This document shows, piece by piece, positions 24,501 through 35,069 of a stretch of 64,000 nucleotides of DNA. A model generated the notes under the pieces. The model worked only from the letters and a program-made list of their open reading frames with translations, was not told where the DNA came from and made no database searches. Positions within the stretch are counted from its first letter, which is position 1. Each line of letters begins with the position of its first letter. Origin of the DNA: Panicum virgatum (lineage: Eukaryota > Streptophyta > Magnoliopsida > Poales > Poaceae); NCBI RefSeq assembly GCF_016808335.1, contig NC_053153.1, positions 25,530,090-25,594,089 of the forward strand. The letters are read 5' to 3'. The translations under genes were made by a program, and so were the position numbers.

Positions 24501-26895
24501 TAAGTTAAGGATATTCCTAAATCAAAAGGAAATAAAGAAAACTAATCCAATTGGTCTGAAAAGGGTATTGGAAAATCCGGAGGATATGACTTCAGCTTAG
24601 CAAGATAGCTTTCAGTGAATGAATCCAGTGTCCAGCTTGATCCACTGAATGACTCCTGAAAATGGTAATTGTGCAACTTGACTAAACATTGCTCATTAAA
24701 AAAAAGTGGTATTTTGTCAGGATCTGATAATTTCAGGATCAAAATGTCATTTAGGTCCACTAGTTCTATAGTAAATGATTGTCCTATTTTGTTAAAGAAG
24801 TAAATTCCTTCCAAATAACATTTGCCATTTAGTAACAAACAAGTTGCGAATAAAAATAAAAAATTAATACATTCACGAGAGAAAGACAAAAGAAATACAC
24901 TCACCTCATTGATGATTGTTTCTGCTAGCCTTTCTATTCTCAGAACCCTGCCAATTACAGGAGAAAATGCCTTGTGGGAATCCAAGTCCAGCATTTTGTC
25001 AAACGTTATGCCATCATCTATAAGGACGGCAGATATGTTGGCAGCTTGGAAGCATTTCGAGCCGATCAATGTCAATCCTTCAGCCGTCCTGAACTCCTCA
25101 ACCTTCTCGAGTGAGGCTTCACAGTTATACAATGCAGCGATGTCCCTCAGGCTTCTCTGCATTTCACGAGGTTCCAAAGATGTAATGAGCTATGAAAGTG
25201 CACTGCTAGAGCAAGTATTATAGTAGGTTGTAAACTTACAGCCCGCTTCGACACAAGAACCAAGAAATCTTGTGAGAGAGACAAGTGGGTCATTTATTAA
25301 TGATGAAGGACTAACCAGTATACAAGTAGGTTGAGAGGTAGGCTAGAAGAATCTTTGCAGCCAACAGCTAAATTATTAGGCTTGCTCTTAGGCCTCCTCC
25401 AACAAGCTGGCTTAGAGCTAGCATAAACATTATTCTATACGATGAACAGTAGAAAACAGCCCGCGCTAGCGCTTGCAGAGAAGATTAGCTCGCTCGCTTC
25501 CCGATACATTTTCCTCTCACAATGCATCTCCCGAAGCTCCTGCATGGGCACTTTTATCTTCTCTCTCCTACTGGCTTAGAGCTATCACTAGCTGGGACCT
25601 TTGGAGGAGGCCTTAGGCCTTGTTTAGTTGCAGGGTGTAAAGTTTTTGAAAGGGAATCTTTCTACATTTGAAGTACTAAACATAGACTAATCACAAAATT
25701 AATTACAGAACTCGTCTGTAAATCGCGAGACGAATCTAATGAGGCTATTAGCAATTTAACGTCTAATTATGACCTAATTAGGTTCATTAGATTCGTCTCG
25801 CGATTTACAGACAAACTGTGCAATGCGTTTTTTATTTCGTCTAGATTTAAGTCTCCATGCAGGTGCCAGAATTTTTTTTGGATTTTTGAATTATGCAACT
25901 AAACAAGGGCTTAGGCACATTGGAACAAGTCAATAACTACAGAGAACAACAACATGGCACCTGGCACCTGCCCACCTGCCCTGAATTAGATCTCCCCATA
26001 CGCTATAGAAATAAAAATTCAACAAAAAACACGGTACAAGTGCTACAGTAGTCCCATGGCATTCCAGGCCAGCACCAAGAAGCTTGGCCAAAGATAGCTG
26101 CAGCCCGTCATGTGCCTAGCAAGCAGGTGCTGCTGCTGCAACAACACCGTTCCAGTTTCCAGGTACGCCTCCCCCACTCCGGCACCCATGATCCATGACA
26201 AGGCAAAGGAACAGGCAAAAGGCGTATGACTACACGGACACGGCCACCACGACCCAGTGTCCCACTGCACAACGGCAAGGCAGGCCATAAAGCTGCTGCC
26301 ATCGGCATGCCGCACTGGCACACTGCAGAAAACGACGAGCTCGGCATATACTGCTAAAACAGGCCGCCAGTTGCAGTAAATTGACATAGCTGTTTCATTT
26401 ATCAGTGCACTAACAGCTTTCTAAATCATTTCTTAGAGCCGGTCCAAAGTGCTAGTGAAATTCAGGGAAATGGATTCGGGGTTCTGTATTTAAAATATTT
26501 AAAACATATATAGCAGATAAACTGCTTGCATATTAAAAAAAACTTCCAGAATTATGAAAATCTGCTAGCAACGAATGAACACCGTGACCGATGAAATCTA
26601 GCAGGGTAGCCCAACCTGCCATTAATGCCACGATTTCGAATAAACTGGTACCGGAGACTAGAGTACCCAGCAGCACGGAGGTAGGCGATGGCACGGGGGG
26701 GAGCGGCCGGGAGTCCCGGCGGCGTACCTTGAAGGAGAGGGAGTGGGGCGCGAGCGCGAGCGCGTCGCCCTCGGCCTCGGAGAAGCAGCGGAGGAAGGGG
26801 AACGCCGAGCCGAGCTCCACCAGGTTGTGCGCGTGCGCGTCCACCGCCGCCACCTCCTCCGCCGCGCGCCGCAGCGCCGCGTACCTCGCCTCCAT
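18520..26895 (-). CDS. FluG/NodGS-type protein: N-terminal amidohydrolase fused to glutamine synthetase domain
   Basis: Eighteen exons on the minus strand: 26728-26895, 24905-25156, 24588-24655, 24377-24492, 24183-24288, 23936-24092, 23765-23860, 22515-22563, 21944-22209, 21413-21585, 20673-20793, 20509-20561, 20296-20425, 20014-20159, 19465-19653, 18992-19224, 18679-18821, 18520-18582. The phases close to 842 aa, close to Arabidopsis NodGS length as remembered. The amidohydrolase part (about 1-380) has VDAHAHN at about 19-24, VQIHTG, LLHASYPF and FSTDGYAFPE. The glutamine synthetase part (about 405-842) has GFENEFFL, HAESGKGQFEIAL, GSGSHVHLSLW, NTWSGAYLCWG, APLR and NPHLGLAA. Family knowledge links these proteins to FluG of Aspergillus and nodulin/GS-I-like proteins; the substrate is not certain. 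Intron 3 looks like a minor-class AT-AC intron, and intron 7 contains a solo LTR. All other introns are GT-AG. Confidence 0.92.
21232..21370 (+). mobile_element. SINE-like sequence in intron 10 of the FluG-type gene
   Basis: The tRNA-like head has a good box A (tagttcagttggt, about 21237-21249) and box B (ggttcaagtcc, about 21273-21283), the internal RNA polymerase III promoter arrangement of tRNA-derived SINEs. It is followed by a non-tRNA body and an A-run near 21370. It does not fold as an intact tRNA with a CCA-ready acceptor stem. No target duplication was found. Confidence 0.55.
22661..23105. repeat. Solo LTR (445 bp) in intron 7 of the FluG-type gene, target site TAGAA
   Basis: The termini TGTTAGTATTG...CTAACA are flanked by exact 5-bp duplications TAGAA (22656-22660 and 23106-23110). 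A TATA motif (ctctataaag, near 22771) and a GC-rich leader follow the usual LTR promoter arrangement. There is no primer-binding site, polypurine tract or coding sequence inside, so it is a solo LTR, probably Copia-like. Confidence 0.88.
24493..24587 (-). other. Probable U12-type AT-AC intron (intron 3 of the FluG-type gene, 95 nt)
   Basis: No GT donor near the end of exon 3 preserves the reading. On the minus strand the exon ends ...AAGTC and the intron begins ATATCCTC, one base from the U12 donor consensus ATATCCTT. The intron ends ...CACTCAC, and the U12 branch-site motif CCTTAAC (plus-strand 24504-24510) lies 11-17 nt from that end. Splicing AT to AC joins exon 3 to exon 4 in exact phase and gives LAKLKSVSTQIVALKSI, as the family requires. 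Excision should use the minor spliceosome. Confidence 0.8.
25391..25612. mobile_element. Tourist-like MITE (222 bp) in intron 1 of the FluG-type gene
   Basis: The terminal repeats GGCCTCCTCCAA...TTGGAGGAGGCC are flanked by TTA on both sides (25388-25390 and 25613-25615), as expected for PIF/Harbinger-related MITEs. Noncoding. Confidence 0.82.
25616..25910. mobile_element. Second Tourist-like MITE (295 bp), abutting the first
   Basis: The termini GGCCTTGTTTAGTTGC and GCAACTAAACAAGGGC are inverted repeats flanked by TTA (25613-25615 and 25911-25913). An inner inverted pair (aatcgcgagacgaatctaatg and its complement) makes a long foldback. It shares one TTA copy with the neighbouring MITE, so one inserted into the target-site copy of the other. 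Confidence 0.88.
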
Positions 26896-27019
26896 GGTCT
26901 CCCCTCCCGCGGCCTCCGCCGCTTCCCTCTCGAGGAGCTCCGGGGGCAGCGCAGGGCGGTCTCGGCCCGTTTGACTGCAGCGGTGGTGGGCTGTGTCTGG
27001 GGGTGTGGAGGCGAGCGAG

Positions 27020-27478
27020 TTTTATAGGCGGTGGCGCGGAGACGGAGCAGGAGCAGAGCGCGCACGCCTCGTCGCCTCCAACTACCGCGGACGGGCGGAC
27101 TCACCGTTGCGGCTACGGGGGCGGCCGGGTACTACTGGAGAGTGGGAAGCGGGGCCGGGGGTGTCTGCCTGACATGTGGGCCAGCACGCCAGGGTTCAGG
27201 AATGTGTGCCGGGCAGGGAGCGGAAAGTTTGACTGATCTCATTGAGTGAGTGATTGTATGGTTGGCTGCTCAGAGTCAACAGCTCATACAGATTAACGTA
27301 TTCAGACTATCCGTATTTATTATACTCTAAATTTATATTTTAAAAAATATTCTGTTCTGATCATAAATATTTTCTTCTCTATACCAACTACGTGATTTCC
27401 CGTGCGTTGCTACGGAATTCGAAACATGGGAGGAAGATTATTTTTGGTAAATAGAAGATTAATGAAGAATAGCACTTG
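27020..27478. other. Upstream region of the FluG-type gene
   Basis: GC-rich promoter or 5' UTR sequence to about 27240, then AT-rich DNA. The motif cccgtgcgttgctacgg near 27400 is a common grass repeat word, but no element boundary was resolved. Confidence 0.4.
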
Positions 27479-27720
27479 TGAAGTATGAGATGAATTTTTA
27501 TTTTTTATTTCTTTCTACTTTTTTTCTTTCTCTCTCTCTCATTTTATTTTCTCTTCCTTTTCCATTTTTATTTTTATTTTTCTTCTTTTTTATTTTCCCA
27601 TTTTTTATACCTTTTTATTCTTTTCTCTCTCATATTTTCTCTTTTAATTTTCTCTTCCTTTTTCTTTTTTTCCCCTTTTATTTTTCCTTCCTTTTTTTCT
27701 CCTTTAAATTTATCCAGGCC
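27479..27720. repeat. Pyrimidine-rich low-complexity tract
   Basis: About 240 bp is almost entirely T and C on the plus strand (ttttctttctctc-like runs). The 86-aa Phe/Leu/Ser-rich ORF over it is a translation of low complexity and is not a gene. Confidence 0.85.
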
Positions 27721-27890
27721 ACTCCATCTTTCTCCTAGCCGTTCCCACTCCATCGCCAGCCAGCGCCGCCTCCACGGCCCTCGTCCCCTCCTCCGGTGGC
27801 TGCTCCTCCGCCTTCACCGACATACTGCTTGACGACGCCCACCATGCTCTAGATGTTGAGGTCAGGCGCCTTGAGAACATGGTAGACGCG

Positions 27891-29381
27891 TATTGACGCT
27901 CCTTAGAGCCCCAATTTATGTACCGCAAGCGCATAGATCGTGATAGCTTTTCCCTTAGAGTACTCCCCCAAGGTTTATCAATCCGTGGATCGACAAAGAA
28001 CTATATAAGGTTTTCCATCTAATCTAACGGATCTATCCTAACATGAAGCATGAATTGCACATATAGAGTAAACATTTGATAGATATGAGTGTTGTGTAAA
28101 GGTTGATCGCATCCATGAACATCGGTAAGGATAAAGCATGACCGAAGGTATGACTAAGCCTATCACACGCATTCTAGTTGTAGTTCTAGCTAAACGAGTA
28201 AGCACAACATGCATATCATCCAAAGCCTCTTTAAATCGCGACCTCTAAATTGACCCTCGAAACCCCAAATCTTACACAGGCCACACCCTGTCACGGCGCT
28301 CCCTATCGGTAGAGTAGTTTCAGAGCACGAAGATATGTCGAACCCCTTTGGTATGTCCGGCATGAACCCTTAGCCACCACGGCTACAAGAACACCCTAAG
28401 TTACCTATCTTAAGAATAGATCTAAAAATAAGTGCACCAAAGAAAGAACGAAATCAACAAAAGAGGTACTCCCAAGCGTCAACCCAGGAGATACTTGATC
28501 GCTAAATAGATCGGATGACATGAAGACATTATTCACATAATAGATTCGTTTGGATCGTCACCACCGAGTACATATCATCGACGACTCCAACTAGCTCATG
28601 AACTCCATCATGACACAACCACACAGGGAGGCATGACGGCTAGGGTTGTCCTAAGCCATCTCCTAGACAACTTCGAAGACTTGCGGCGGCCGTTGTCTCC
28701 CTCCGGTCTTGGCCCTAGATTTTCGTCGAGTTCTGGGTGGATGGATCCTCCGAGTTGAATAAGGTGCGAGCTATTTATGAGTCGAGGAAGCCACCGGTCG
28801 AAGGGGAGGCCGAACCGCCTCGGAAACGGGCTAGGCCGGCCGGCTCATGAGCCTAGCCCGGCCGGCCTACCCTCTTTCGGGCCCTCCTCGGTCTCATCTT
28901 TCGCGTGTAGACTCCTCGCATCTTCTAGAGTTTATGTCCTTCACGATTGCACCTCTTTGGACGTCGTTATCTTGGAGATATCTTCGAGGAAAGGATAGGA
29001 TCGGGAATCCTTCCTTAAATCTTCATTTGCTTTGCTTAATCCGAAGTATCTTAATCTCATCTTCGTGGGCTTGGTCCTTTGGTCTCTCTTGGAGGATGGA
29101 TGTGCATGAATGGGCTTCGAATCAACATGGGCTTTGGTCCTTCCTTTCGGTTTTGGCCATCGTGTTTCTCCGTGTTAGCGCTCGATCACGGGCCTCGTCA
29201 TTTCATGCTCCAAAATAGGCAAAAAAACCTGTAAAAACGATGTTCCTCCAAAATATATGTGCAAATATGAAAATGACCAATAATTAGGCCGGGGTTAGGA
29301 CTGTTAGTGATTTTGATATTAAATTCATGTCATTATCAAGGATAAACAAGGGATAAAATGGGTACTTAAGGAGCGCCAACA
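27891..29381 (-). repeat. Full LTR (3' LTR in minus orientation), 1491 bp
   Basis: On the minus strand it begins TGTTGGCGCTCCTTAAG at 29381 and ends GGAGCGTCAATA at 27891, with CA changed to TA. The two ends carry a long imperfect inverted repeat around GCGCTCCTTA. It is the longer and more complete of the two copies. Confidence 0.8.
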
Positions 29382-32300
29382 TTCCCCCCATGCTTAAATC
29401 TTGCTCGTCCTCGAGTAAGTCCAGGAGCTTTGCTTATAAAGAAATCAGCGTTGCCCCTCAATGTCCTCTCTGCACTTAGTCATACATAACAAGACATATT
29501 TCTCTCTCAAGTATTTAGCATTTAAGTTCATATTGTGACTGGCTACTTTTTCATTATGGAAGATAGACTAGCAATTAAAGAACAAGCCACAATAATAAAT
29601 AAATGCAATGCTCTCAAACTTAAACGAATTTCAAACCTTTACCTTATTTCATCGTGAAGAGTTTTCAAAAGAATACATATCAAACATAAGTGAGGTTCTA
29701 TTGCAAAATATCATGGAAACACTCATCTCATCAAGTCGGTCAAATCTACATTAGATTGTCTTCAACCTATTCTACTCATATATAAAAGTGGAAGGCTTAT
29801 GTGGAACTTGGTAGGTAAAAACAATCCTAGCAAAACATTATACTTGAAATATTATCAAACTAAGAGAGATCTAATCGAATTACCAAGACTAGTCAAAAAG
29901 GCCATTGAAAAATAATGTTGGAGAGGGAGAAAAATGAAACACACACATTTAGATAGGTGAACATGTGCAAGTGACAAATGGATGATCCCGAGACACAAAT
30001 GAAGTTCTCGTTATCAGATTGCACATGGTTGGAAGATTTGAGTATGGAATAGTTTTTCAAAGTAACTTGGAAAATTAATGAAGACAAAAAGAGCTAAGGA
30101 GCATTTAATTCTTCTCTTTTTTTTCTTTCATTTTTCTTTTCTTTTCTCCTTTTTTTTCATTTTTCTATTTTTCTCTTTCTTTCTTTTTTCTCCTTAGAAC
30201 TTTTGATAACATAGAATACTTACCTAGCCATCCCCCATGCTTGAACGAATGCTCGTCCTCGAGTATGAATAGTGGGAGAACCAACTAGCTAGGATAAGTA
30301 TCTCAAATTCACCTTCTTCTTCATAGAACCTCTTAAATCTCCGGGGAGCCTTGTCTCCCAAAACTTTTCTTTATATGGTGCCTTTGATTTTTTTGATTCC
30401 GTCGAAATGATAATCCATACTCAAATTGGGTTATGGTCAAGGAGGTAATCACAAAAAGATATTTTTGGTTTAGGGTGGATATCCAGCGAGGTTTACAAAA
30501 TTTCCGAAGTAGAAACTCATAATGCATGGATAAATAGGATAGGAAAAAGAAGGTTACACAAAAAAACAGAATGGCCAGCTTCTTAGTCTCATACCAAAGA
30601 AATCAATCTTAATCCAACTCATCAAAATATAAGTTTGCAATCTAAAGATTTTATCATGAAATAATATGTATGTATAGGTTTTGGTAGGTAGAACTTTGCA
30701 AGAGATTAACAAATGTAGATAGCATATGAATTAAGTTTTTAAATTAAACAACACAAGGTGTAAGGTCATCGGTAGACTTAAATCAAAGAGCAACATAGAA
30801 TATATGGGTCTAGAATTTAGTCATTTAACCTCCACAAATAAAAGAGCTGGTATTTAATCATTTTAATTATATTTAATTGAGAGCAAATGGTTAAGTCATA
30901 TACAATATAGCGTAGGTAAAACAAAGCAGCAACTTTTATCATTTTTCCATAAGCAAAAGACATTGCCAAAATGTATCAATGTGGTAAGCACAAATTATGG
31001 TGATCCTACACTTATTGAAAACAAAAACAAAAGTAGGTTGTCCTCCTAGAAGCCATGTGATAGCTTGAGAGATATATACAAAGGTTGCATCTATGGTTGA
31101 ATGCATATATGTACAAGCATTTAGAAAAAGAGAGAGTTGATGAAGAATTACCATCCTTCTCGATGCTCATAATGAAGTGTAGCACGGCCTCCCCCATACT
31201 TAAGCATTGTGCTAAGCATGGAAGAAGAATCATGAGCATCTTGTGGCAACCGTGATTATCTTACTCCTTGAGATCTTTCTTCCTTGTCCACGAAATCCTC
31301 CCCCATGCTTAGCATGATGCTAGGCGTGGAAGGAGAAGATGAACCTTCTTGCAATTCTTGAAGTCCTTCCCTCATGTGTATGAATATCATCTTCAATGTG
31401 TCTTCACCTTTGTTGCCTCAATTTTCTTCAACTTCTTCTTATACTAAGTCATGGTCCCAATCATTGCTTCACATCGTCATCGCCTCCTTCAATTTCTTGT
31501 TGTCCCATTGCTGCCTCATCTTCACAAATTTTTCTTTCAATTTCCAGAATAGAACATGTACTGAAACATTGCTCCATTGCGAAGTGCACAAATTTTGCTT
31601 TCCAAAGAGTCTTCATTCGCCCAAAATTGATTTCGAATAAGAGAGTTATGTCTATTTCATCCCAGCGCTGCAATCTGTCCCGACGAATTTCAGAACGCGC
31701 AACGTCCAATGTTCTTGTCATATCTCCTTGTACGGGTCTTCAAATTCATTGATCTTGGATGCGTTGGAATGAGAATTTCATGAAGCTTCTGAATATCAAC
31801 TTGTTCTTTCTTGTACGTCTCTGTCCATGTGCAAAATTTGATGAAAATAGTAGGGCTTGCTCTCGAACTATGGAGATGTTGACGAATTTGATTTCTTCTT
31901 TGATCACGAATTCATGGGAACACTTTGTCATGCCTGCAAAACAATCAAGTGCACACACTACCCCGTGGTGACGGTCGGGAGTAGAGACAAATGCTAACAA
32001 ACCAACCATCCCTAGAATCTCAACTTGTGGGATAGCTAACTTAGCGAAATCTGATGAGTGTACGTGTGTGCAAGTGTAAATGCAGATGAAAGGAAGATAT
32101 ATAAACAATGACAATGTTTGCATCAAGTTCTAAACACCATTTTTACAACTAGGTTGCTTAATTTTCTATATAACCATAAAGATATAACCGAGGTCAAAAC
32201 ACCATGTTCATTTCAAGGTTAAAAATTCTTCATGACGCAAGAAAGGTAAAGCGCATTGCAAAGCTTATAAATCAACCTAAAGCAACATGAGAACAAAATT

Positions 32301-32836
32301 GATATCAACCTAAAGCAACATGAGAACAAAATTGATTGCTAACTTGGTCAAAAGAGATTAAAGATGGAGGTCCGCAAACAAGTTTAAACACCACTTTTAC
32401 ACAAGATTGCAAAAGGTAAATGCTATCATGATAAGCATTACATGGATAGAAAAGCATACATCAATAAGATTGAGACCAAACTAGCAAAATGAGGGCATGG
32501 ACAATGGAATAGATGCAAAATGCAAATGCAAAGTTAGCAAAAACAAATGTTAGCAGGGTTGAAAGGATTTTTCGATGTTGTTCCGCAACTAGCTTATTCA
32601 AAAACAATTGCTAAGAGTGACCAAAAATCTCCGCGACACTTCATAAGAAGTGAAGTTTTTGTCAATGGAAAGGTTATTTATCGAAAAGGACAAAGCAACC
32701 GAGCTAACAAGGTTTTAGAAGTAGGTTTATGTGTTTCCTATAATTTTTGGCTTAAAACAAAATTTTGAAGAGAGAGTGTTGGGTATAGAAATTCTATCTA
32801 AGGTAGTTTTTAAAAAAAAAACTAGAGAGAAAAAAA
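29382..32836 (-). other. Noncoding interior of the decayed Gypsy element
   Basis: AT-rich sequence with pyrimidine tracts (about 30110-30195) and several recurrences of cccccatgctt-type motifs. Only short unsupported ORFs occur. No reverse transcriptase, integrase or gag motif was seen on either strand. Confidence 0.6.
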
Positions 32837-33729
32837 CTCTCAAGCGTCAACCCAGGAGATACTTGATCGCTAAATAGATTGGATGACATGAAGACATTAT
32901 TCACATAATAGATTCGTTTGGATCGTCACCACCGAGTACATACCATCGACGACTCCAGCTAGCTCATGAACTCCATCATGACACAACCACGCAGGGAGGT
33001 CATGGCGGCTAGGGTTGGCCTAAGCCATCTCCTAGACAACTTCGAAGACTTGCGGCGGTCGTCGTCTCCCTCCGGTCTTGGCCCTAGGTTTTCATCGAGT
33101 TCTGGGTGGATGGATCCTCCGAGTTGAATAAGGTGCGAGCTATTTATGAGCCGAGGAAGCCACCGGTCGAAGGGGAGGCCGAACCGCCTCAGAAACGGGC
33201 TAGGCCGGCTGGCTCATGGGCCTAGGCCGGCCGGCCTACCCTCTTTCGGGCCCGCTTCGGTCTCATATTTCCCGTGTAGACTCATCGCATCTTCTAGAGT
33301 TTATGTTCTTCACGATTGCACCCCTTTAGACGTTATTATCTTGGTGATATCTTCGAGGAAAGGATAGGATTGGGAATCCTTCCTTAAATCTTCATTTGCT
33401 TTGCTTAATTCCGAAGTATCTTGATCTCATCTTTGTGATCTTGGTCCTTTGTGCTCTCTTGGAGGATGGATGTGCATGAATGGGCTTCGAATCAACATGG
33501 GCTTTGGTCCTTCCTTTGGGCTTTGGGCTTCGTCTTTCTCCGTGTTAGCTTTCGATCACGAGCCTCGTCATTTCATGCTCCAAAATAAGCCAAAAATCTG
33601 CAAAAACGAAGTTCCTCCAAAATATATGTGCAAATATAAAAATGACCAATAATTAGGCCGGTGTTAGAACGGTTAGTGATTTTGATATTAAATTCATGTC
33701 ATTATCAAAGATAAATAAGAAATAAAATG
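32837..33729 (-). repeat. Truncated second LTR of the decayed Gypsy element
   Basis: It matches 28468-29360 nearly base for base from actctcaagcgtcaaccc to ataaaatg. It lacks about 580 bp at one end and 21 bp at the other relative to the full LTR. Confidence 0.8.
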
Positions 33730-34294
33730 ACGCGCACGCGCCAGCCGGTCTTGGGCGTTGTTGCGGCCTCCTCTACGGCTACATCGCCTGAGGACACCTC
33801 GCTGGTGAGCATGACTTGGAGGAGGCGCGCGCGGCGTAGGTGAGGGCTGGCTGTGGCGGCGGGCCAAGGCAGCGGACGTGGGCGCGAAGGTGGAGGAGGA
33901 GGAGCACCGAGGAAACCACACAAGATATATGGAGAAAAATAGCGACGTCAATGAAGTGAACGATGCCTAGAGTTGTTAATCCAAGAATAAATAAGGTGAC
34001 TAAGAACATGGGAGCAACATTTATATATTTGAGGAGCACTACCGTTGAATTTCTTGAATTGATTGACTACTACTACTTGGGCTCATTGGTTACTGGAAGA
34101 TGTATAGTAGCAGAAGTGGGTGGAGGGAGGTGGTGGAAATCAACGAATAATGGTGGAAATCAATGAATAATGGAATGCGTCAATATGAAACTTTAGGTGC
34201 ATTTACTCACACCCAGAATAGGAAAAAAAAATGTTCGGCTCTATGGCTGGGGCTTGGATGCGAAGAAAAGATGTAACGAAGAGGGGGGTATCGA
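33730..34294. other. Unique flank of the decayed Gypsy element
   Basis: A GC-rich stretch (about 33735-33910) is open on the minus strand. Joined across the Gypsy insertion to 27890 and below it keeps one reading frame for about 40 codons before a TAG. This may be a gene fragment split by the element. I do not recognise the protein. Confidence 0.35.
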
Positions 34295-34308
34295 GAGAAG
34301 GGCTATAA

Positions 34309-34577
34309 AAAAAACATCAGCCGGGAGGGGGGAAACAGCCCACACCCGTTCTTCATTAAGAGGAAGTCTTTTGGCGCCCGACCGAGAAAACCCCCGAACC
34401 CCGGCCATGCCCACTTGGGCCATGACCCTTGCGGGCCGAGCACGGTGAGGGGGATTTTTTTTACCCCGCAAGGGAAATTCCCGAAAACTCCGCCAAAAGT
34501 GCGCCGACTAGGGCTCGAACTCTGGCTGCGCGGGTGCCGCCGGCGCGCTTCGACCATCCGGTCTAACGGCCTTAGGC
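34309..34577 (-). mobile_element. tRNA-derived SINE (269 bp), 14-bp target-site duplications
   Basis: Exact direct repeats GAGAAGGGCTATAA flank the unit (34295-34308 and 34578-34591). On the minus strand the 5' head carries a box-A-like stretch and a strong box B (agttcgagccc); the 3' end is a T-run (plus-strand aaaaaaa at 34307-34313). The body contains a cctcttaatg motif seen in grass SINEs (from memory). The long exact duplication supports LINE-mediated, fairly recent insertion. Confidence 0.88.
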
Positions 34578-34591
34578 GAGAAGGGCTATAA

Positions 34592-35069
34592 GACTTGTTG
34601 GAGGCTGATAACTGAAGTGAAATTGATGACGTTTGAGTGGTGCGATTGATGTTGAGTAGTGCGATTTATGGTTTTTCTAATAAATGAAGTGAAACTAAAG
34701 TGAAATTGAGAGGAAACGCAAGACCATTGGTACGGATGGCGATGTAGTTTGTACTTAGGATCGAACGGCTGAAATAAAAAAAGGCGACATGGCTCAACGT
34801 GGTTTCAGAGAAATACCGCCTCGGAAAAGATTTTTGTAGTAGTGGTCTGCCGTCTCCGGCGAAGAGAAAAGAAAAAAAATCCAAAACGTAGCTCCAGGGT
34901 GTGGACAAGCAAAATCTGAATCTGATAACGATCTGTTCGGACAAAGTTGCCAAAAAAATTCCCTGGAAGTAGTCCTCACAAAAATGCTACAAAGTATTCC
35001 TTCCATTTTTTAACAAGTGAGCTAGTTTAGTGCGACTGAATTAGTGTTCATCCGCTCTATCTCCATACC
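34592..35069. other. Intergenic, nothing recognised
   Basis: AT-rich sequence with minor unsupported ORFs. Confidence 0.5.

Larger units (their letters stand above)
27891..33729 (-). mobile_element. Decayed Gypsy element on the minus strand
   Basis: Two copies of one sequence in the same orientation (27891-29381, and partial 32837-33729) flank about 3.4 kb of AT-rich DNA without pol or gag. A minus-strand polypurine tract (GCATGGGGGGAA) directly precedes the left LTR. Related cccccatgctt...gctcgtcctcgag motifs recur near 29387 and 30230, with weaker cccccatgctt variants near 31190 and 31300, as in 3' parts of grass Athila-like or RIRE-type Gypsy elements (from memory). The 5-bp flank acgcg occurs on both sides (27886-27890 and 33730-33734), although the right LTR lacks its outer 21 bp. 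The coding region has been lost by deletion and decay. Confidence 0.75.

Noticed and set aside
27478..27738. 86-aa Phe/Leu/Ser ORF
   Set aside because: Direct translation of a pyrimidine-rich low-complexity tract.
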